Shown here in pieces: positions 29,957 to 39,367 of a stretch of 64,000 bases of DNA. The stretch lies in assembly GCF_002900965.1 (NCBI RefSeq), contig NZ_PJOM01000006.1, forward strand, positions 1-64,000. Reading direction: 5' to 3'. The stretch is from Pseudotabrizicola formosa. Its GTDB lineage: Bacteria > Pseudomonadota > Alphaproteobacteria > Rhodobacterales > Rhodobacteraceae. Below the pieces are notes generated by a model that saw only the letters and a list, made by a program, of their open reading frames with translations, ran no database searches and was not told the origin of the DNA. A program made the translations under genes and the position numbers. The stretch's first letter is position 1. Each line of letters starts with the position of its first letter.

Positions 29957-30376
29957 ATGATCGATCTAAAGATGCTGATATCGTCTGCTGAAGAACATGA
30001 GCGGGTCAGACATACTTTTATGGCGGCGATTCCTGGTCCTGATCAAACTGAGCTTGCGTCAGCTCCATTTTTTAATGCTTGGCAGATCTGCCATGATAGT
30101 CGGACTTTGTTCTTATGTGGCGTGGTGGAGTCACATCCGAAGTTTGACAGTGCTGTCATTTCATCCTCACCGCTTATTGCACTTTCTGAGGATTTGACTT
30201 GGGCACGCACGGTTTCACGCTTTTATCGGCTCGGCTCACATTTGAAGACCAATATTGAGACGAAGAGTCCGGAGAGCCCCACCTCAAAACCCTATGGTTG
30301 GCCCACACTTGAGATCAAAGATGCGCGTGATCTACTTTCTATTATGGGGTCGCGTTTTCGACGAACCATCAACTAA
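29957..30376 (+). CDS. Hypothetical protein upstream of phosphoesterase pair
   Basis: The 139-residue frame starts MIDLKMLISSAEEHERVRH and contains WQICHDSRTLFLCGVVESHP and WARTVSRFYRLGSHLKTN. I do not recognise a family. Codon use is less GC-biased than in the core genes, which suggests acquisition. It ends 60 bases before the first metallophosphoesterase gene on the same strand and may be its operon partner. Confidence 0.5.
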   Translation: MIDLKMLISSAEEHERVRHTFMAAIPGPDQTELASAPFFNAWQICHDSRTLFLCGVVESHPKFDSAVISSSPLIALSEDLTWARTVSRFYRLGSHLKTNIETKSPESPTSKPYGWPTLEIKDARDLLSIMGSRFRRTIN

Positions 30377-30436
30377 TGTGAGTGAATCCGAAGTCAGTTT
30401 TTTTATAAAATCTCACGAAAACCAAAAGGTCTGATA

Positions 30437-31249
30437 ATGCATGTTCTGGTCACTGCCGATCTTCACCTTGACACTTGGCAGCACGCTGCGCGGGACCCGT
30501 TTTCAACAGCCTTACCGGCCTTGGGCGCGATTGACGTTCTGATCGTGGCTGGTGACCTTGCCAACAATCCGATCCGAAACTGGCCGATGGCGCTCAATCG
30601 ACTGTCCATGCTGATGGAGCCAAGGAAGATCTACATCCTGCCCGGAAACCACGATTATTATCACTTCAATATCTCTGGCGATGAGCGGCTCCGGGGGATG
30701 GTCGAGGCTGCGGGGATGAATTGGGTGCAGAAAGCTGTCATTGAAGTCGAGGATGTGCGTTTCCTCTGCGCAACGCTTTGGACTGATTTCCGACTCAGCG
30801 GCGATGAAGTTGCTGCACAGAATGCTGCCGCCCGCTCAATGAACGACTACCAACTGATAACGCGGACCGCAGCAGGTGACCGGCTCTTGCCGCAGCACAC
30901 CGCCGCGATCCATGCCGATCATCTGGCTTGGCTGACCGCCGAGATCGATCGGCCCTTTGACGGCCGCACAGTTATCATAACACACCATGGGCCAAGTCCT
31001 TCTGCCAGCGGGCCCATCAATCAGGTCACACCCGCGTTTGTTTCAGACCTGGACGCCTGGATCCTGCAACACAAACCGGATCTCTGGCTGTTCGGCCACA
31101 CCCATCGACATCTGTCTGGCACGGTCGGCTTAACTCCGATCATTAATGTCAGCCTCGGCTACCCGAGCGAGTTGCCCGAGGGTGAGGTAGCCGACATCCT
31201 GTTGCGTGGACTGCTCGACACCCGGGCGCCGCAGCTTTCGGGACGCTGA
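30437..31249 (+). CDS. Calcineurin-like metallophosphoesterase, copy 1
   Basis: The 270-residue protein carries the complete calcineurin-like phosphoesterase motif set: DLHLD (residues 8-12), AGDLANN, PGNHDYY, the ITHHGPSP histidines and FGHTHRH. The active site would hold two metal ions. Family members hydrolyse phosphomonoesters, phosphodiesters or nucleic acids; the substrate here is unknown. A paralogue follows after 62 bases, and DNA-processing enzymes are encoded nearby, which suggests a nucleic-acid or nucleotide target. Confidence 0.85.
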   Translation: MHVLVTADLHLDTWQHAARDPFSTALPALGAIDVLIVAGDLANNPIRNWPMALNRLSMLMEPRKIYILPGNHDYYHFNISGDERLRGMVEAAGMNWVQKAVIEVEDVRFLCATLWTDFRLSGDEVAAQNAAARSMNDYQLITRTAAGDRLLPQHTAAIHADHLAWLTAEIDRPFDGRTVIITHHGPSPSASGPINQVTPAFVSDLDAWILQHKPDLWLFGHTHRHLSGTVGLTPIINVSLGYPSELPEGEVADILLRGLLDTRAPQLSGR

Positions 31250-31311
31250 GCCAAAAGCATGACGCATCGCGTTCAATCCGGCACTCTCTCGCTCTCAAGG
31301 AACCCTAAGCA

Positions 31312-32118
31312 ATGCCCATTCTTGTCGTCGCAGATCTCCATCTAGACATGTGGTTGCAGGCCGGACGCGATCCGCTCGCGGCCCTGTCACCGGAATTGCT
31401 GGGTTCGCTGGACGGGGTGTTCATCGCCGGTGACCTTTCCAACAAACCCAAGGTCAGATGGCAGTCCATGATCCGGCATCTCGCGCGCTACGTTCCGCTT
31501 GAACACATCCATGTGCTTCCGGGCAACCACGACTATTATGACCACGTCTTGGACGGGGACGATCGGCTTGCGGAGATTTGCGCCGAAGCGGGCGCGAACT
31601 TCGCACAGAAATCCGTCACCGTCATCGGTGACACCCGATTTCTGTCTTGCACGCTCTGGACAGATTTCGCGCTGCACGCTGATCCCGGGCGTGCGATGAT
31701 GGCCGCGCAACGCGACATGAACGACTATCGATACATCAGATGCGCTGGCGCCGGCTTCAGGCGGATCAGGCCATCAGACACAGCGTTCATCCACGCCGAC
31801 CATCGCGCATGGTTGGAGGAAAAGCTGTCTGCGCCCCTCGCGGGCGAAACCATCGTTGTGACGCACCATTGCCCCCACCCTGACCTCATCGGTGAACGCC
31901 GCGGCGACCTTGAGGCAGCCTATGGCTCAAACCTGTTGCCAATGATCGAGAAATTCCAGCCCGATTTGTGGCTGTTCGGGCATACGCACTGGCGGGTGGA
32001 GGCAACGGTTGGCAAAACGGTGGTCAGGAACGTTTCATTGGCCTATCCAGGCCAAGTGCCGGCCGGAGAAGAGGAAGGCATTTTCCTGCGTGGCCTGGTG
32101 AGCGCGATCACGTCGTGA
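31312..32118 (+). CDS. Calcineurin-like metallophosphoesterase, copy 2
   Basis: The 268-residue protein is a clear paralogue of its upstream neighbour with the same motif order: ADLHLDMW, AGDLSNKP, LPGNHDYYDHV, VVTHHCPHP and FGHTHWR. Both copies keep all metal ligands, so both should be active. Tandem retention of two diverged copies suggests different substrates or a heteromeric enzyme. The ATG follows an AAGGAA ribosome-binding site. Confidence 0.85.
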   Translation: MPILVVADLHLDMWLQAGRDPLAALSPELLGSLDGVFIAGDLSNKPKVRWQSMIRHLARYVPLEHIHVLPGNHDYYDHVLDGDDRLAEICAEAGANFAQKSVTVIGDTRFLSCTLWTDFALHADPGRAMMAAQRDMNDYRYIRCAGAGFRRIRPSDTAFIHADHRAWLEEKLSAPLAGETIVVTHHCPHPDLIGERRGDLEAAYGSNLLPMIEKFQPDLWLFGHTHWRVEATVGKTVVRNVSLAYPGQVPAGEEEGIFLRGLVSAITS

Positions 32119-32355
32119 AGCGGGTCTTCGTTACCGATATCATCTTGATTAAACAGTTAGCGGGGCCTCCTTTGTCGGGTGGGTGAGGCAATTCAAGGTG
32201 TCTGCATGACAGCGAAGCGCCGATCATCTTAGGGCGACCTATCGGAAGACGGCGCCGAATGACGGCTGCGGTTTCATTGAATGTCATCTTCCCGGACAAC
32301 CATGACAGCCATGACAACGGTGATCGCATCGACGCTCGCGGCCCTTAATGGAAGA
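32119..32355. other. Intergenic, no feature recognised
   Basis: Convergent spacer between the phosphoesterase pair and the NucS-like gene. No gene or clear terminator was found. Confidence 0.4.
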
Positions 32356-33249
32356 TCAGCGGTTCTGGGCCAGCGTCAGATTAAACGGCCATTTCGCCTC
32401 GTAAGCCGACAGCCCTTCATTCTCTGCCGCAGCCAGAACGGTGGACGGGATGCGCTCAGCGACAATGGCCCCATGGAGAGGATCTCGCGCAAAGGCGTCC
32501 TGCTTTCCGAGTGTGAGCAGATATCCCACGACCTGCTGGACCGCCGCCATTGACGCCTCTGCGCGCTTCAGTTCGATGATAAGCCAATCTCCGGATATCC
32601 TGTCGCGGGCGAGGATATCGATCCGGCGCGAGGTAAGTCCGCCGTCGACAGGATACTCTGACCGAACCACATCGTAACGCGCAGCCCAAGGTGTCTCGGC
32701 CCAGTTTGTCAAGATTTTGTTCTGAAGCACGTATTCGGTCGTAAACCCGTCTCCATTATGGGGCGCGCGATTCAGGGCCAAAACTGAATGATCGAAGGTT
32801 GCCAAAGCCCTTAGCGTTTGAATTAAGTGCTGACGATCAACGACAAGATGCCCGGATCCCCTGTTGCGCGCCTCGAATGTGAAAGTGAGCCCGGCTGCAA
32901 TGAACTGGGCTTGATATTTTCCGTTGAAGACGGCCGACCCATAATCGGAGCGCCGCGGATTGAAAGTATCAATGGCGATGGACCATTGCCTGTCCGGTGT
33001 CGGGGAGAAGGCCAGATAGACCGCACCTTTTGTAATGGGCCAGCGAGAGCTTCTCAGAGGATGGTCGTGTCGGATCATGCAGCCAAGCCCGGCGTCTATG
33101 GCAGTGCGGATCAATTCGTCGGTCGCAGGCGAGATCTTCCATTTCTTCGCTAGATATGCCTCGTCGCCTTGCTGAACGAGAAGTCCGCCTTCAATATTCG
33201 TAATAACTATGTCGCCTGCAAAGGTTTGGCTCGACCCAAGAACGTTCAC
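32356..33249 (-). CDS. NucS/EndoMS-like PD-(D/E)XK nuclease domain protein
   Basis: The 297-residue protein starts at a GTG. The N-terminal ~150 residues are unrecognised. The C-terminal part (about residues 165-275) has the restriction-like nuclease core as in NucS/DUF91 enzymes: E in TEYVLQN, D in RRIDILARD, E-x-K in WLIIELKRA and a following glutamine helix (VQQVVGYLL). It probably cleaves DNA, perhaps branched or mismatched. It faces the phosphoesterase genes convergently and diverges from the RecQ-UvrD fusion gene. Confidence 0.7.
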   Translation of the reverse strand: MNVLGSSQTFAGDIVITNIEGGLLVQQGDEAYLAKKWKISPATDELIRTAIDAGLGCMIRHDHPLRSSRWPITKGAVYLAFSPTPDRQWSIAIDTFNPRRSDYGSAVFNGKYQAQFIAAGLTFTFEARNRGSGHLVVDRQHLIQTLRALATFDHSVLALNRAPHNGDGFTTEYVLQNKILTNWAETPWAARYDVVRSEYPVDGGLTSRRIDILARDRISGDWLIIELKRAEASMAAVQQVVGYLLTLGKQDAFARDPLHGAIVAERIPSTVLAAAENEGLSAYEAKWPFNLTLAQNR

Positions 33250-33766
33250 TCGTTTTCCTCCCTGCGTTGAGGCGGAGCGTAAGGAGAAAAGGGGGCAAGA
33301 CTGCGGCGCGCCGTAGCAATTTCTTGCAAATGTCCGCTCCGATCCGCATCGCTATTATTCCAGCCGGACTCTTGCTGCGGTGCCAGACGAAGGTCGGCTT
33401 TCGGGAACGCGGTGAAGCAGCATCCTGACAGGGCGGCCGTTGGCGAAGGGCCGAAATGCGGTGCCATGCGTTCATGGCGGAGAGCCGGCAACCGGAATTC
33501 CGCTCCCCACTTCACCCAATCGGTCTGGGGCAACTGGTCACGATCTCTGGGTGCTACCATGAGAAGAAGAGCGAGATCCGAGGTCCAAGGTTATCACCGC
33601 CCTTTGCCGAACCGGATATTCCCCCAAGCGCGTCATCCACTTGTCTGACATGGTTCCCAGGTCCGGTGATATTTGCGCCCCAAGCGCTACAGAGGGCAAT
33701 TATGTTGCCGTGCGGATAGGGGTGCCTTACCACTGGGGGAATGTGTCGATTATGTGACTGGACTGA
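33250..33766. other. Divergent intergenic region, no gene seen
   Basis: This 517-base stretch separates the NucS-like gene from the helicase fusion gene. Only short shadow frames are present. It should hold promoters for both sides; none is clear enough to mark. Confidence 0.4.
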
Positions 33767-36700
33767 ATGCCTTTTCTAAGCTTCTTGCGTCCAAGAACCG
33801 AAAACAGGCCGCCCCTGCTGGAGCGGTGCCTGTCAGTCGATCTGGAAATCGATCCCAAGAAGGCAGAAATTTTTGACTTGGCGGCCGTGCGCTACGGTCC
33901 CGGCCCGGCGGTCGTGGTGGGAAGACGAAACCTCCAACAATCGCTCGACACGCTGGAAGCCGCCTTGAAGACGACCAGCTATATCATCGGCCACAACATT
34001 CTGCGTCATGACATCGAGCACTTGCTGGCAGCGCGGCCGAGGCTCCGCGACAAAATGATGGCTCCCATCGACACGCTTTGGCTGAACCCCTTGGCCTTTC
34101 CACGCAACCCTTACCATCACTTGGTTAAGCACTACCACGACGGTCGGATACAGGCAGGACATGTGAACGACCCCGAGCTTGATGCTCGCTTGGTCTTCGA
34201 AGTGCTGAGCAACCAGATCGAGGCCCTTAACGGGCAGCCGCCAGATTTGCTTCTGGCTTGGCACCACCTTGTAACGCGGACCGATCGCTCCGACGGCTTC
34301 GATGCGGTCTTTCAGGAAATTCGCAGCGCGAATGCGCCTGACCGGCAGGCAGCTCTGGCTGCGATCCGCAAGATCTTGGAAGGTCAGGCTTGCGGCGCTC
34401 AGGTCGGACCTATGCTAGATGCGCTCAAGGATGCGCAGATGGCTTGGCCGATGGCCTATGCCTTGGCATGGATTTCGGTCGCGGGCGGGGAATCTGTCAT
34501 GCCCCCTTGGGTGCGGGCTTCTTTTCCGCAGGCAGCGGTCATCGTTCGTCAGCTGCGCGACACCAACTGTGGAAAGCCCTCGTGCGCCTGGTGCGCCACG
34601 ATGAACGACCCGAAAGGAGCATTGCAGAAGTGGTTCGGCTTCCCTGCCTTCCGCCCCGAGCCTGCCGATGCCAAGGGGCGACCGCTGCAAGAGGTCATCG
34701 TCGAAAAGGCGATGGCACATTCCCATGTTCTTGGCATCCTACCTACTGGCACTGGCAAGTCGGTCTGCTACCAAGTTCCCGCACTTAGCCTTTACGACAA
34801 GACTGGCGCGCTCACCGTGGTCATCTCGCCCCTCGTCGCCCTGATGGCCGATCAGGTCCAGGGGATGGAGCGCACGGGAATTTCCTCGGCAGTTACGATC
34901 AACGGCATGTTGTCGATGCCCGAACGGCAAGAGGCGCTCGACCGCGTCAGGCTAGGTCAGGCGGCAATCCTGTTGATATCGCCCGAGCAATTGCGCTCCG
35001 TCTCGGTGCGTTCAGTCCTGCAGCAGCGTGAAGTGGGGTTTTGGGTGCTCGACGAGGCGCATTGCGTCTCAAAGTGGGGTCACGACTTCCGTCCCGACTA
35101 TCGCTACATTGGTCGTTTCATCCGCGAATTCTCGGGTGACGCGCCGCCGGCCCCGATCTTATGCCTGACAGCCACCGCCAAGCCTGAGGTTGTGCGCGAC
35201 ATAATCGACCATTTCCAACAGAAACTCGGTATCGAACTGGACCTCTTTGACGGCGGCACGTCGCGGATGAACTTGTCATTCTCGGTGCTGGCGACGCGGA
35301 AAGAGAGCAAGCTCGGGGATATTCTGACGGTTATACAGGATCACCTCCCTGAGGGACGCTCTGGCGCGGTCGTCTATTGTGCCACCCGGAAAGGGACAGA
35401 ACGTATCGCGGCGTTCCTCAAAGGTCAGGGCTTGGCTGCAGCCCATTTTCACGCAGGGCTGACGGTCGATGATAAGCGGTTCGTGCAGGAGGCTTTCCGT
35501 GTCGGTGACTTGCGCGTGATTGCGGCCACGAACGCTTTTGGCATGGGGATCGACAAGCCTGACATCCGTTTGGTTGTCCATGCCGACATCCCGGGCTCTC
35601 TGGAGAACTACCTGCAAGAGGCGGGACGGGCCGGGCGCGACAGGATGCCAGCTGATTGCGTGCTTTTGTATCACACCGATGACGTCGAGCGGCAGTTTAC
35701 CCTCACCGCCCGTTCCCGCCTTGAGCGGCACGAGATTGGCGCGATCCTCAAGGCGCTGCGCCGGATCGACGAGAGCGGCCGAAATGGCGGCAAAGTGGTC
35801 GCAACTGCCGGAGAAATTGTGCGCGAGGAGAAGGATCGCGAATTTCTCCGCGACAGCGCAACGGATGACACCCGGGTCAAGACGGCTGTCTCTTGGCTGG
35901 AAGAGGCAACCTTGGTCTCGCGCGAAGAGAACCGTGTGCAGATCTTTCCGTCCTCACTGATCGTGCGCACGCTGGATGAGGCGGCGGCGCGTCTCGAACA
36001 AACGCAGATCACCAACGCTCGGCGCAAGCAACTTATGGACATCGTGCGCCACATGATGAACGCGCCTGCCGACCAGGGTATCTCGACCGACGAATTGACC
36101 GGGGTCGCAGGCCTCACTCATCGTGCGCTTGCCAAGGCCATGGCAGACCTCGAAACCCTAGGCTTGGCCAAGAACGATATCGCCATCACAGTCCAAATCC
36201 ATGTCGGGATCGAGAACGGCTCTCGCCAACGGTTCGCGGCGGCGCGGTCCCTGGAAACCGCACTGATTGGCACAATGCGAGATATGGCCCCCGAGGCCGA
36301 CACGGGGGGCGGCGGTCAGCTTGACCTCACAGTTGCCAGCCAGAAGATGAGAGAAATGGGGAATGCTGGTGCTGGCCCTCATATACTCGAACGCCTGCTG
36401 CGCAGTATCGAACGAGATGGGCGCGACGAGGACGGTGGCCAAGGCAACATCCGGCTGAGAAAGCTCTCTTCCAAAACGCTCGAGATCGTCCTGCAGCGCT
36501 CATGGCGGGCTGTGGACCAGACGGCGGCCCTGCGGTGGACAGCTGCTGAGAGACTCCTCGAGTTTCTGATCGCCGGGGCGCCAGCCGGCATCAAGGGTAA
36601 GGACATTCAGGTCGAGACGACACTTGGCGACCTTGTGGCCGAATTGAACGGAGATGGGGTCATCAAGACCTCGGGCGTCAAGGACATGACCAAGCTGATG

Positions 36701-38893
36701 GAGCGCGCCCTCCTATGGCTGCACGAACAGCAGGTTTTGACGCTCGGCAAGGGACTGACTGTATTCCGCTCGGCCATGACGATTCATTTGAATCCCGAGC
36801 GGGCGTCTTTCTCGGCTAAGGACTTCCTGCCGCTGCAGGAGCACTACCGCGAACAGACCTTACAAACCCATGTCATGGCCGCCTATGCCGAAAAGGGGCT
36901 TGATCGGATCACCGAGGCGCAGAGTCTCACGCGGGACTATTTTACGCTGGACCAGGATCGCTTCCTGCGCCGCTGGATGCCTGGACGTGGTGTCGAGATC
37001 CGGCGCCAAACCACAGGGCGAGCCTGGAAGCAGATTGTAGAAGACCTCGGCAACCCCACCCAGCAAGACATCGTGGCGGATGACCGAGAGGAGACCAACG
37101 TCCTTGTGCTGGCCGGCCCCGGATCGGGCAAAACACGGGTGCTAGTCCACCGTATTGCCTATCTTCTACGTGTTCGCCGTGAAAACCCGCAGGGCATTCT
37201 CGTTCTGACCTACAACCGCCACGCCGCAGCCGAGATCCGGGCCCGCCTGCGCCATCTTGTCGGCGAGGATGCCGCCTGGGTCACTGTATCGACCTGTCAC
37301 GCGCTCGCCATGCGGCTGGTGGGGGCAAGCTTTGCTGGCGGTTCCACCGAGACCCGCGACTTCGACGCCATATTGCGAGATGCCGTGCGGTTGATCACAG
37401 GTGAAGGGCTCAGCCGCGCCGAGGCCGAGGCGCAACGCGAAGCGCTGATCCAAGGCTATCGGTGGATCCTCGTCGACGAGTATCAGGACATTGGACCTGA
37501 AGAATATGCACTCATTGCTGCCGTGGCCGGACGCTCTCTCGATGACCCAGACCAGCGCCTCAGCCTGTTTGCAGTGGGGGACGACGACCAGAACATCTAC
37601 GCCTTTACAGGGGCGTCTGTTTCGTTCATCCGTCGCTTCGAAGAGGATTACCGCGCTAGGCCAAAGTTCCTGACAGAAAACTACCGCTCGACCCGCTACA
37701 TAATCGACGCCGCAAACCAAGTGATCGAGTCTGCCCAAGGACGCATGAAGGCTGGCCATCCGATCACAGTGGACAAGCTGCGCGGCCTCCATCCCGGTGG
37801 CGGAGTGATGGCGACTTACGACCCGGTGGGACGGGGACGTGTGCAATTCCTCGATATGGCCGGTGATGACGTTGCCCAAGGGGTAGCAGCCGTGGACGAA
37901 CTGGTCCGGCTCTCACGTTTGGACCCGGACTTCTCTTGGTCGCGCACGGCTATCATCTCGCGCGACTGGCGGCGGCTCGGGCCGGTGCGGGCCTATGCCG
38001 AGAAACTGGGCCTTCAGGTTGAGATGGCCAATGAAAAACTACCAAGTGTCTGGCGCCTCCGCGAGATGCAAAATCTGGTGGCTGGCCTACGGCAGCGGCC
38101 CGTGGCGATGCTCACGATCCAGAACATCCTCGACGTCCTGAACCAGCAACGGCATACGCGCTGGGTCGATCTGATTGCCGAAGGCATCGCGGACCTTGCC
38201 CGCGAACTCGGCACCAAGACGATCCCGGTTCCCGATGCGCTGGAATGGCTTGCCGAATGGGCGCAGGATGTCAGAGGAACGCAGCGCGGGCTTCTGCTGC
38301 TTACTGCGCATCGGTCCAAGGGCTTGGAATTCGACCATGTGGTGATCCTGAACGGCGGCTGGCAAGCGATCTCGCAGGGTGAGGATGGCGAGGCTCCGCG
38401 GCGGCTCTTCTACGTCGCAATGACGCGCGCTCGCCGAAGCCTTGCCGTGGTGACCCGTGGAGCCCATGCTTTCGTCCACGCTGACAGCGACAGCGAGCTT
38501 TTACGCCAGGTCGAGGCACCCCGACCTTCCGACCTGCCCGATCCTGACCAATTCCTTCTGCCAGATATGGGCTCGGTCGATCTCTCTTATGCCGGGCGCC
38601 TCGCCGAGACGAGCGAAACGCTTGTCGCCATCAGCAAGGCCGAGATTGACGACAATGTGAGACTGGAGCGGCGTGTTGGAAAATGGATGATCCTCGACGC
38701 GCAAGGGCGCGTGCTTGGTCGCATGGCGGGAGCGTGGGTCCCGCCCGAAGGGACATACCTTGTCTCGGGCAAAATCGGGGCCATCGTCCGCTGGCGCAAA
38801 GCAGACAGCGAAGAGGCTTTCCAGACTTACATAAAGCGCAGTGAATGGGAGACCATTCTGCCAGAGTTCGTGTTCCGCAGAAGCGGGCCCTGA
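33767..38893 (+). CDS. Exonuclease-RecQ-UvrD helicase fusion protein
   Basis: The 1708-residue protein combines three DNA-processing modules. Residues ~20-160 resemble a DEDD 3'-5' exonuclease (SVDLEID, IIGHNILRHDIEHL, NDPELDARLVFEVL). Residues ~310-700 form a RecQ-type SF2 helicase with Walker A LPTGTGKSVCYQ, box WVLDEAHCVSKWGHD and CLTATAKP. Residues ~1110-1600 form a UvrD/PcrA-type SF1 helicase with LVLAGPGSGKTRVLVHR, VDEYQDIGPEEY and the C-terminal VAMTRARRSL motif VI. A CGKPSCAWC cysteine cluster near 270 may bind zinc. Two opposite-class helicases in one chain suggest end processing of foreign or damaged DNA. It is monocistronic. Confidence 0.85.
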   Translation: MPFLSFLRPRTENRPPLLERCLSVDLEIDPKKAEIFDLAAVRYGPGPAVVVGRRNLQQSLDTLEAALKTTSYIIGHNILRHDIEHLLAARPRLRDKMMAPIDTLWLNPLAFPRNPYHHLVKHYHDGRIQAGHVNDPELDARLVFEVLSNQIEALNGQPPDLLLAWHHLVTRTDRSDGFDAVFQEIRSANAPDRQAALAAIRKILEGQACGAQVGPMLDALKDAQMAWPMAYALAWISVAGGESVMPPWVRASFPQAAVIVRQLRDTNCGKPSCAWCATMNDPKGALQKWFGFPAFRPEPADAKGRPLQEVIVEKAMAHSHVLGILPTGTGKSVCYQVPALSLYDKTGALTVVISPLVALMADQVQGMERTGISSAVTINGMLSMPERQEALDRVRLGQAAILLISPEQLRSVSVRSVLQQREVGFWVLDEAHCVSKWGHDFRPDYRYIGRFIREFSGDAPPAPILCLTATAKPEVVRDIIDHFQQKLGIELDLFDGGTSRMNLSFSVLATRKESKLGDILTVIQDHLPEGRSGAVVYCATRKGTERIAAFLKGQGLAAAHFHAGLTVDDKRFVQEAFRVGDLRVIAATNAFGMGIDKPDIRLVVHADIPGSLENYLQEAGRAGRDRMPADCVLLYHTDDVERQFTLTARSRLERHEIGAILKALRRIDESGRNGGKVVATAGEIVREEKDREFLRDSATDDTRVKTAVSWLEEATLVSREENRVQIFPSSLIVRTLDEAAARLEQTQITNARRKQLMDIVRHMMNAPADQGISTDELTGVAGLTHRALAKAMADLETLGLAKNDIAITVQIHVGIENGSRQRFAAARSLETALIGTMRDMAPEADTGGGGQLDLTVASQKMREMGNAGAGPHILERLLRSIERDGRDEDGGQGNIRLRKLSSKTLEIVLQRSWRAVDQTAALRWTAAERLLEFLIAGAPAGIKGKDIQVETTLGDLVAELNGDGVIKTSGVKDMTKLMERALLWLHEQQVLTLGKGLTVFRSAMTIHLNPERASFSAKDFLPLQEHYREQTLQTHVMAAYAEKGLDRITEAQSLTRDYFTLDQDRFLRRWMPGRGVEIRRQTTGRAWKQIVEDLGNPTQQDIVADDREETNVLVLAGPGSGKTRVLVHRIAYLLRVRRENPQGILVLTYNRHAAAEIRARLRHLVGEDAAWVTVSTCHALAMRLVGASFAGGSTETRDFDAILRDAVRLITGEGLSRAEAEAQREALIQGYRWILVDEYQDIGPEEYALIAAVAGRSLDDPDQRLSLFAVGDDDQNIYAFTGASVSFIRRFEEDYRARPKFLTENYRSTRYIIDAANQVIESAQGRMKAGHPITVDKLRGLHPGGGVMATYDPVGRGRVQFLDMAGDDVAQGVAAVDELVRLSRLDPDFSWSRTAIISRDWRRLGPVRAYAEKLGLQVEMANEKLPSVWRLREMQNLVAGLRQRPVAMLTIQNILDVLNQQRHTRWVDLIAEGIADLARELGTKTIPVPDALEWLAEWAQDVRGTQRGLLLLTAHRSKGLEFDHVVILNGGWQAISQGEDGEAPRRLFYVAMTRARRSLAVVTRGAHAFVHADSDSELLRQVEAPRPSDLPDPDQFLLPDMGSVDLSYAGRLAETSETLVAISKAEIDDNVRLERRVGKWMILDAQGRVLGRMAGAWVPPEGTYLVSGKIGAIVRWRKADSEEAFQTYIKRSEWETILPEFVFRRSGP

Positions 38894-39367
38894 AACCATC
38901 GAACAACTACAGCGACCACACTCAACTTGCTGAACTTTGCAGCACTACTTTTGTGCAAGACCCGCAAACATACCGATTATCAAGGTGAAGCTAAGGGACG
39001 TATAGCCGGTCCGCTTGAAATGACGATACGATTTAGGCTTGTTTCAATCCCAGCATTGCCTGCTTCAGCTTTCGGCCCCGGTGCAAAAGCCGCCGTGGTC
39101 GTGATGTGCGCGCAGCGCTTCGCTCGCAATCAGACCCGCATGCGTCCCGTTGTGGACAAGGCCAATGGCCCTCATGACTGGCGTCCAGTCTTGGGCTAGC
39201 TCCGGCAGAGCCCGAAGATGAACCTTGTCTCAAACTCCACTGACGCGCGCCATGCAGAGTGCGCAGGCAAAAGGAGAAACCCGTCAATGCCGTCTCCGTC
39301 CATGGTGGCGATTGTTGGCCAAACTCTTATATTGACCTGAACCATTCTTCTCAAATGAACCAAGACC
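38894..39367. other. Intergenic, no gene recognised
   Basis: No convincing coding sequence was found. A plus-strand frame of 90 codons at 38927-39199 has no domain features. Confidence 0.35.
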
